This document shows, one piece after another, positions 60,229-64,000 of a stretch of 64,000 nt of DNA. Position 1 is the first letter of the stretch, and the number at the start of each line of letters is the position of its first letter. The DNA is taken from positions 797,897 through 861,896 of the forward strand of contig NZ_UAQZ01000013.1 in the NCBI RefSeq assembly GCF_900446215.1, in the 5' to 3' direction. A program made the position numbers and the translations under genes. This DNA comes from Burkholderia cenocepacia. GTDB lineage: Bacteria; Pseudomonadota; Gammaproteobacteria; Burkholderiales; Burkholderiaceae. The notes beneath the pieces are model-generated. The model was not told the origin of the DNA, made no database searches, and worked only from the letters and a program-made list of their open reading frames with translations.

Positions 60229-61356
60229 ATGAAAAAAGCAGTCGTCGGTACCCTCTCGCTCGCATGCTTCGGCGCCGTCGCGCATGCGCAAAGCAGCGTC
60301 ACGCTCTACGGGATGCTGGATGCCGGTATCGCCTATACGAACAACCAGTCGGGCAAAAGCGCGTGGCAGCAAGGCAGCGGCCTGCTGTCGAATACGGTCT
60401 TCGGGCTGAGCGGCAACGAGGATCTCGGCGGCGGCCTGCATGCGCTGTTCCGGCTCGAAAGCGGCTTCAACCTGAACAACGGCACGCAGTCCTATCGAAA
60501 CACGCTGTTCGGTCGCCGCGCGTACGTCGGCCTGCAGAGCGATCGATACGGCGCGCTGACGCTCGGCCGCCAGTACGACGCCGTGGTCGACTATCTCGGC
60601 CCGCTCGCGATGGCGAACAACGGCGACGGCAACAACCTCGCGTCGCATCCGTTCGACAACGACAACCTCGACGATTCGTTCTACATCGACAACGCGGTGA
60701 AATACACGAGCCCGACACTCGCGGGCTGGCAGTTCGGCGGCCTGTACGGGTTCGGCAACGCGGCCGGCGGCTTCGCGAACAACCGCGCATACAGCGCCGG
60801 CGTGTCGTATGCGAACGGGCCGGTCAGCGTCGGCGCCGCGTACCTGCAGCTCAATCGCGGCGGGCTGACGGCCGGCGGCGCACTGTCGACCAACGACGCG
60901 CCGAACTTCCCGGCCGTCCGGCAGCGCGTGATGGGCGCCGGCGGCAGCTACGCGTTCGACCGGCTGACGATCGGCGCGGTGTGGACGCACGCGATGTTCG
61001 ACGAAACGGCCGCGTCGTCGCTGCCGGGCGCGCTGAACGCGCTGCGCTTCGACAACTACGAGATCAACGCGCGCTATGCGCTGACGCCGGCGGTCTCGTT
61101 CGCCGGTGCCTATACGTTCACCGACGGCCGCTACGACGACGCCACCGGCAGCCACCGGCCGAAGTGGCACCAGGTGACGCTGATGGCCGACTACGCGCTG
61201 AGCAAGCGCACCGACGTGTATGCGGAAACCGTGTATCAGCACCAGTTCGGCGTGCCGTCGGGCGCGACGCTCGGGTTCGCGAACGTCACGGGCGTCGCGG
61301 CTTCGTCGACCCGCACGCAGGTGGTCGCGACGGTCGGCATCCGGCATCGGTTCTGA
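60229..61356 (+). CDS. Gram-negative general porin (OmpC-like, beta-proteobacterial)
   Basis: A 375-residue outer-membrane porin. The signal peptide MKKAVVGTLSLACFGAVAHA is followed by the canonical SSVTLYGMLDAGIAYTNNQS, then GLSGNEDLGGGLHALFRLES and GRRAYVGLQSDRYGALTLGR with the conserved loop 3 region, and a terminal beta strand ending in Phe (VVATVGIRHRF) as required for BAM assembly. It forms a trimeric 16-stranded channel. The ATG at 60229 is chosen for the signal peptide. Confidence 0.93.
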   Translation: MKKAVVGTLSLACFGAVAHAQSSVTLYGMLDAGIAYTNNQSGKSAWQQGSGLLSNTVFGLSGNEDLGGGLHALFRLESGFNLNNGTQSYRNTLFGRRAYVGLQSDRYGALTLGRQYDAVVDYLGPLAMANNGDGNNLASHPFDNDNLDDSFYIDNAVKYTSPTLAGWQFGGLYGFGNAAGGFANNRAYSAGVSYANGPVSVGAAYLQLNRGGLTAGGALSTNDAPNFPAVRQRVMGAGGSYAFDRLTIGAVWTHAMFDETAASSLPGALNALRFDNYEINARYALTPAVSFAGAYTFTDGRYDDATGSHRPKWHQVTLMADYALSKRTDVYAETVYQHQFGVPSGATLGFANVTGVAASSTRTQVVATVGIRHRF

Positions 61357-61538
61357 CCGCAAGCGAGCCGTCGCAGGCCGGCCGCTCTGTGCAATCCCGC
61401 ATGGACGCGCGCCGGCCGAACAGGGATCATTCGGGGAATCCGGGCCGGCGCGCCCGCGAAACCGGTACACTCGGCGCCGGGCGCGCGCCGGATCGGCATT
61501 CGGCGGCGGCCCGCCGCCGACCCAGAAATCGTGATCCC

Positions 61539-62234
61539 ATGACCACACCGATCTATCAGGAAATCAAGGACTTCATCCTCGCGCGCATTCATGCCGGCGA
61601 ATGGGCGGAAGGCGACCAGGTGCCGTCGGAGAACGAGCTCGCACGCGAATTCAACGTCGCGCGGATGACCGTCAACCGCGCGCTGCGCGAGCTGACGGCC
61701 GAACAGGTGCTCACGCGCACGCGCGGCTCCGGCACGTATGTCGCGTCACCGAAATACGAATCGACGCTGGTCGCGATCCGCAGCATCTCCGACGAAGTCG
61801 CCGCGCGCGGCCACGGCTATCGCGCGCAGGTGCTGCAGGTCGGCGCGGCCGTCGCCGATGCGAAGCTCGCCGACGAACTGCGGCTCGACACCGGCAGCCC
61901 GATTTTCCATTCGCGCGTGCTGCATTTCGAGAACGACACGCCCGTGCAACTCGAGGAACGCTGGGTCAATCCGGCCTGCGCGCCCGAATACGCGTTGCAG
62001 GACTTCACGACGACGACGCCGAACCAGTACCTGACGCGCGTCGCGCCGCTGCAGCGCGTCGAATACCGGATCGAGGCCGCGATGCCCGACGCCGAAACGC
62101 GCCGCCACCTGACGATGGACGACCGCGAGCCGTGCCTGCTGCTGCATCGGCGCACGTGGTCGCAGGGGCTGGTCGCGTCGATCGCGAATCTGTGGCACCC
62201 GGGCAGCCGCTACCGTTTCACCGGGCATTTCTGA
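61539..62234 (+). CDS. hutC: GntR/HutC-family repressor
   Basis: A 231-residue regulator. The N-terminal GntR winged helix (PIYQEIKDFILARIHAGEWA, VPSENELAREFNVARMTVNR, ALRELTAEQVLTRTRGSGTY) is joined to a UTRA domain with VLHFENDTPVQLEERWVNPA and CLLLHRRTWSQG, wording closely similar to Pseudomonas HutC, which responds to urocanate. No hut catabolic gene lies in this window, so the symbol is a family-based assignment. The nearby basic-amino-acid importer would fit a histidine-utilisation context. Confidence 0.75.
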   Translation: MTTPIYQEIKDFILARIHAGEWAEGDQVPSENELAREFNVARMTVNRALRELTAEQVLTRTRGSGTYVASPKYESTLVAIRSISDEVAARGHGYRAQVLQVGAAVADAKLADELRLDTGSPIFHSRVLHFENDTPVQLEERWVNPACAPEYALQDFTTTTPNQYLTRVAPLQRVEYRIEAAMPDAETRRHLTMDDREPCLLLHRRTWSQGLVASIANLWHPGSRYRFTGHF

Positions 62235-62249
62235 TGCCGCGGCGCGCGC

Positions 62250-63491
62250 TCACCTCGCGCGCGGTCGCGCCCATCGTTCGATCGCACTGACGGCCCGCTG
62301 CAATCCCTCCTCCTGCGCGATGCGCGTGCCGAGCGCCGCCGCACGCGCCTTCGTCTCGCCACGTTCGGCAAACGCGATCGCCCGTGCCAGCGCGGCCGCC
62401 TCCACGCGCCGCCCCGCGACCGGCGCATCCGCGACACCGAGCCGTTGCAGCCGGTTCGCCCAGAAGAACTGATCGCCCGCGAACGGCACGACCACCGACG
62501 GAATGCCGGCCCGCGCCGCCGAATGCGTGGTGCCCGACCCGCCGTGATGCATCGCCATCGCGACGCGCGGGAACAGCCAGTCGTGCGGCGTGTCGCCGAT
62601 CACGCGAACGTGCGCCGGCAGCAGCGACGCATCGATGCCGCTCCAGCCCGGATAGAACAGCGCGCGCCGGCCGGCCAGCGCCTGCGTCAGCGCGGCGGCC
62701 AGCGCCGCCCGATCGAAGCCGGCCATGCTGCCGAACCCGATGTACACGGGCGGCTCGCCCGCGTCGAGAAACGCCGACAGTTCGGGCGGCGGCGTCCACG
62801 CACGCGCGTCGACCCGCCACTGGCCGCAGGCGTGCACGTTCGCCGGCCAGTCGGCCGGGCCGGACAGCAGCGCCGGCGACACGCCATACAGCATCGGATG
62901 ATCGGTCCACACGTGCTTGCGCGGCGGCAATCCGCAGACGCTGGCGCGCGCCGCATTGGTCGACTTCCTGAACGCGTGCCACAGCAGCGCATTCACGAGC
63001 CGATGGCTCGTGCGATTCAGCCAGCGCGGCAGCTTCCCCGGCGGCAGGAACGGCGACGCGAATTCGGCGGTCGGCGTGATCGGGATCATGCCCGTGCCGA
63101 TCGCCGGTATGCGGCGATACTCGGCGACCGACAGCCCGACGAACGACGCGAGGCCCGACACGAGCAGCGCATCGCAACCGGCCAACGCGTCCGCGACTTC
63201 TTGCATCCATGCGGCCGTGTTCGCATTCGCGATCGCCGCGAGCGCCTTCGACGTATCGTTGAAGCCGCCCCTCCCGCGCACCGCATCGGCCAGCGCGCCT
63301 TCCGGTGCGATCGCGCGACGGATATCGCCGGACAGCGGCGCCGACGGCACGCCGAGCGCGGCGGCCGAGCCGAGCGTCGCCGCGTCGGCCAGCAGCCGGA
63401 CGTCGTGCCCGGCATCCAGCAGCGCGCGACCGAGCGCCGCGAGCGGACGCGTGTCGCCTTCGGTGCCGTAGGTGGCGATGACGAGTTTCAT
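62250..63491 (-). CDS. Glycosyltransferase family 1 (UDP-glucosyltransferase/macrolide GT-like)
   Basis: A 413-residue GT-B enzyme. N-terminal MKLVIATYGTEGDTRPLAALGRALLDAGH is the acceptor-side Rossmann fold, and the C-terminal donor site shows YIGFGSMAGFD, FPRVAMAMHHGGSGTTHSAA and PFAGDQFFWANRL. Relatives glycosylate lipids (as in sterol or rhamnolipid-type enzymes), polyketides or flavonoids, some for detoxification. The start at 63491 gives the family N-terminus. It is divergent from a TetR regulator, which likely controls it. Confidence 0.88.
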   Translation of the reverse strand: MKLVIATYGTEGDTRPLAALGRALLDAGHDVRLLADAATLGSAAALGVPSAPLSGDIRRAIAPEGALADAVRGRGGFNDTSKALAAIANANTAAWMQEVADALAGCDALLVSGLASFVGLSVAEYRRIPAIGTGMIPITPTAEFASPFLPPGKLPRWLNRTSHRLVNALLWHAFRKSTNAARASVCGLPPRKHVWTDHPMLYGVSPALLSGPADWPANVHACGQWRVDARAWTPPPELSAFLDAGEPPVYIGFGSMAGFDRAALAAALTQALAGRRALFYPGWSGIDASLLPAHVRVIGDTPHDWLFPRVAMAMHHGGSGTTHSAARAGIPSVVVPFAGDQFFWANRLQRLGVADAPVAGRRVEAAALARAIAFAERGETKARAAALGTRIAQEEGLQRAVSAIERWARPRAR

Positions 63492-63520
63492 GCGGGGCTC
63501 CTCGTGCACGGCGGAAAAGG

Positions 63521-63569
63521 TTGGATTCAAAAAAGTGCACGTCGTATACTAATGCAATCCGCACACTTT
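63521..63569 (+). promoter_or_regulatory. Promoter and inverted repeat between the glycosyltransferase and tetR-type genes
   Basis: TTGGAT (63521-63526) and TATACT (63545-63550), 18 bases apart, could be the promoter of the TetR gene. AAAGTG (63532-63537) and CACTTT (63564-63569) form an inverted repeat around the -10, a fitting place for TetR autorepression. Confidence 0.5.
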
Positions 63570-63585
63570 CAGTCAATCCCCTGCC

Positions 63586-64000
63586 ATGACGACTCCGACC
63601 GACGATCCGGGCCGCCGCGCGCGCAAACGCATCCAGATGCTCGCGCATCTCGCCGCGACCGGCGCGCGCCTGTTCGATGCGCACGGCTACGATGCCGTCA
63701 CGATGGAGCAGATCGCCGCGCAGGCCGATGTCGCGAAACGCACGCTGTACAACCATTTTCCGACGAAGGAAGCCGTGCTCGCGCACTGGCTCGAAGGCGA
63801 GCTCGCACGCGATCTCGCGCATCTGCAGCACGACGTCGCGCGGCGCAAGACCTTTGCGTCGCGCATCGGCTGCGTGCTCGACGCGTCGGCCGCCTGGTGC
63901 GAGCACCATCCGGCGTACCTGCTCGCGTACCTGCGGCACCGCTTCCTGAGCATCGGCGCAGCCGAACCGGCGCGTGCGGGAGAGAACGGCAGCGACATCG
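63586..64000 (+). CDS. TetR-family regulator (3' partial)
   Basis: At least 138 residues are visible before the window ends. The N-terminal helix-turn-helix is clear (ATGARLFDAHGYDAVTMEQI, AAQADVAKRTLYNHFPTKEA), then ligand-domain helices rich in Ala and Arg. It is divergent from the glycosyltransferase gene, separated by about 94 bases that hold an inverted repeat, so it probably represses that gene and itself. Confidence 0.85.
   Translation, partial: MTTPTDDPGRRARKRIQMLAHLAATGARLFDAHGYDAVTMEQIAAQADVAKRTLYNHFPTKEAVLAHWLEGELARDLAHLQHDVARRKTFASRIGCVLDASAAWCEHHPAYLLAYLRHRFLSIGAAEPARAGENGSDI

Noticed and set aside
1..64000. CRISPR arrays, rRNA and tRNA genes.
   Set aside because: No regularly spaced direct repeats of 25-40 bases and no recognisable tRNA or rRNA sequence were seen.

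Overview
The window looks like chromosomal DNA of a Burkholderia species, probably of the Burkholderia cepacia complex. This is an inference from the very high GC content with C/G-ending codons, the three-component AndAcAdAbAa-type anthranilate dioxygenase with an AraC-type regulator, the catR-catBAC block, and the mix of LysR/AraC regulators and ABC uptake systems. No rRNA or tRNA gene was recognised. The functional density suggests a secondary, catabolic replicon rather than a core-gene region.

Layout. 1-6.2 kb: end of a HigA-like antitoxin gene, a DUF445 membrane protein, and the anthranilate 1,2-dioxygenase operon andAcAdAbAa facing its divergent regulator andR. 6.4-8.5 kb: a chemoreceptor. 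8.6-12.1 kb: catR divergent from catB-catA-catC. Together the two clusters form a contiguous route anthranilate -> catechol -> cis,cis-muconate -> muconolactone -> enol-lactone. 12.1-14.5 kb: a quinone-reductase-like flavoprotein, a LysR regulator, and an unknown gene behind a near-perfect LexA (SOS) box. 14.6-19.6 kb: fadH, an AraC regulator and a two-subunit aconitase-X enzyme (probable cis-3-hydroxy-L-proline dehydratase). 19.7-25.9 kb: two MarR paralogues, a LysR and a tripartite EmrAB/OprM-like efflux operon, tied together by three copies of one operator-like motif.

25.95-27.9 kb is a small accessory patch (decayed genes, a DUF1493 protein, a secreted-amidase-like protein with a Gln-His repeat). 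27.9-31.5 kb carries a LysR regulator, an MHS transporter and an amidohydrolase that look like one catabolic unit. 31.7-35.8 kb is the clearest foreign segment: a SymE-type toxin and an AT-rich 978-residue SF2 helicase with a nuclease-like C-terminus, a probable defence gene. 36-40.8 kb holds a chemoreceptor, MotB-like and MotA-like proteins, and a fusion of a cyclic-nucleotide-binding domain to a FliG-C-like domain: a possible signal-gated stator/rotor module and the most original candidate system here.

41-44.1 kb: a GST, an intracellular PHA depolymerase and two small secreted proteins. 44.35-45.7 kb: an IS110/IS1111-type element beside a REP-like hairpin. 45.7-56 kb: a sugar regulon (YtfQRT/YjfF-like ABC importer, cupin, aldose epimerase, LacI regulator, lipoprotein glycoside hydrolase) linked by three AT-rich dyads. 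56-59.3 kb: a lysine/arginine/ornithine/histidine-type ABC importer. 59.8-64 kb: a small hypothetical protein, a porin, a HutC-like repressor, a glycosyltransferase and a divergent TetR regulator cut by the window end.
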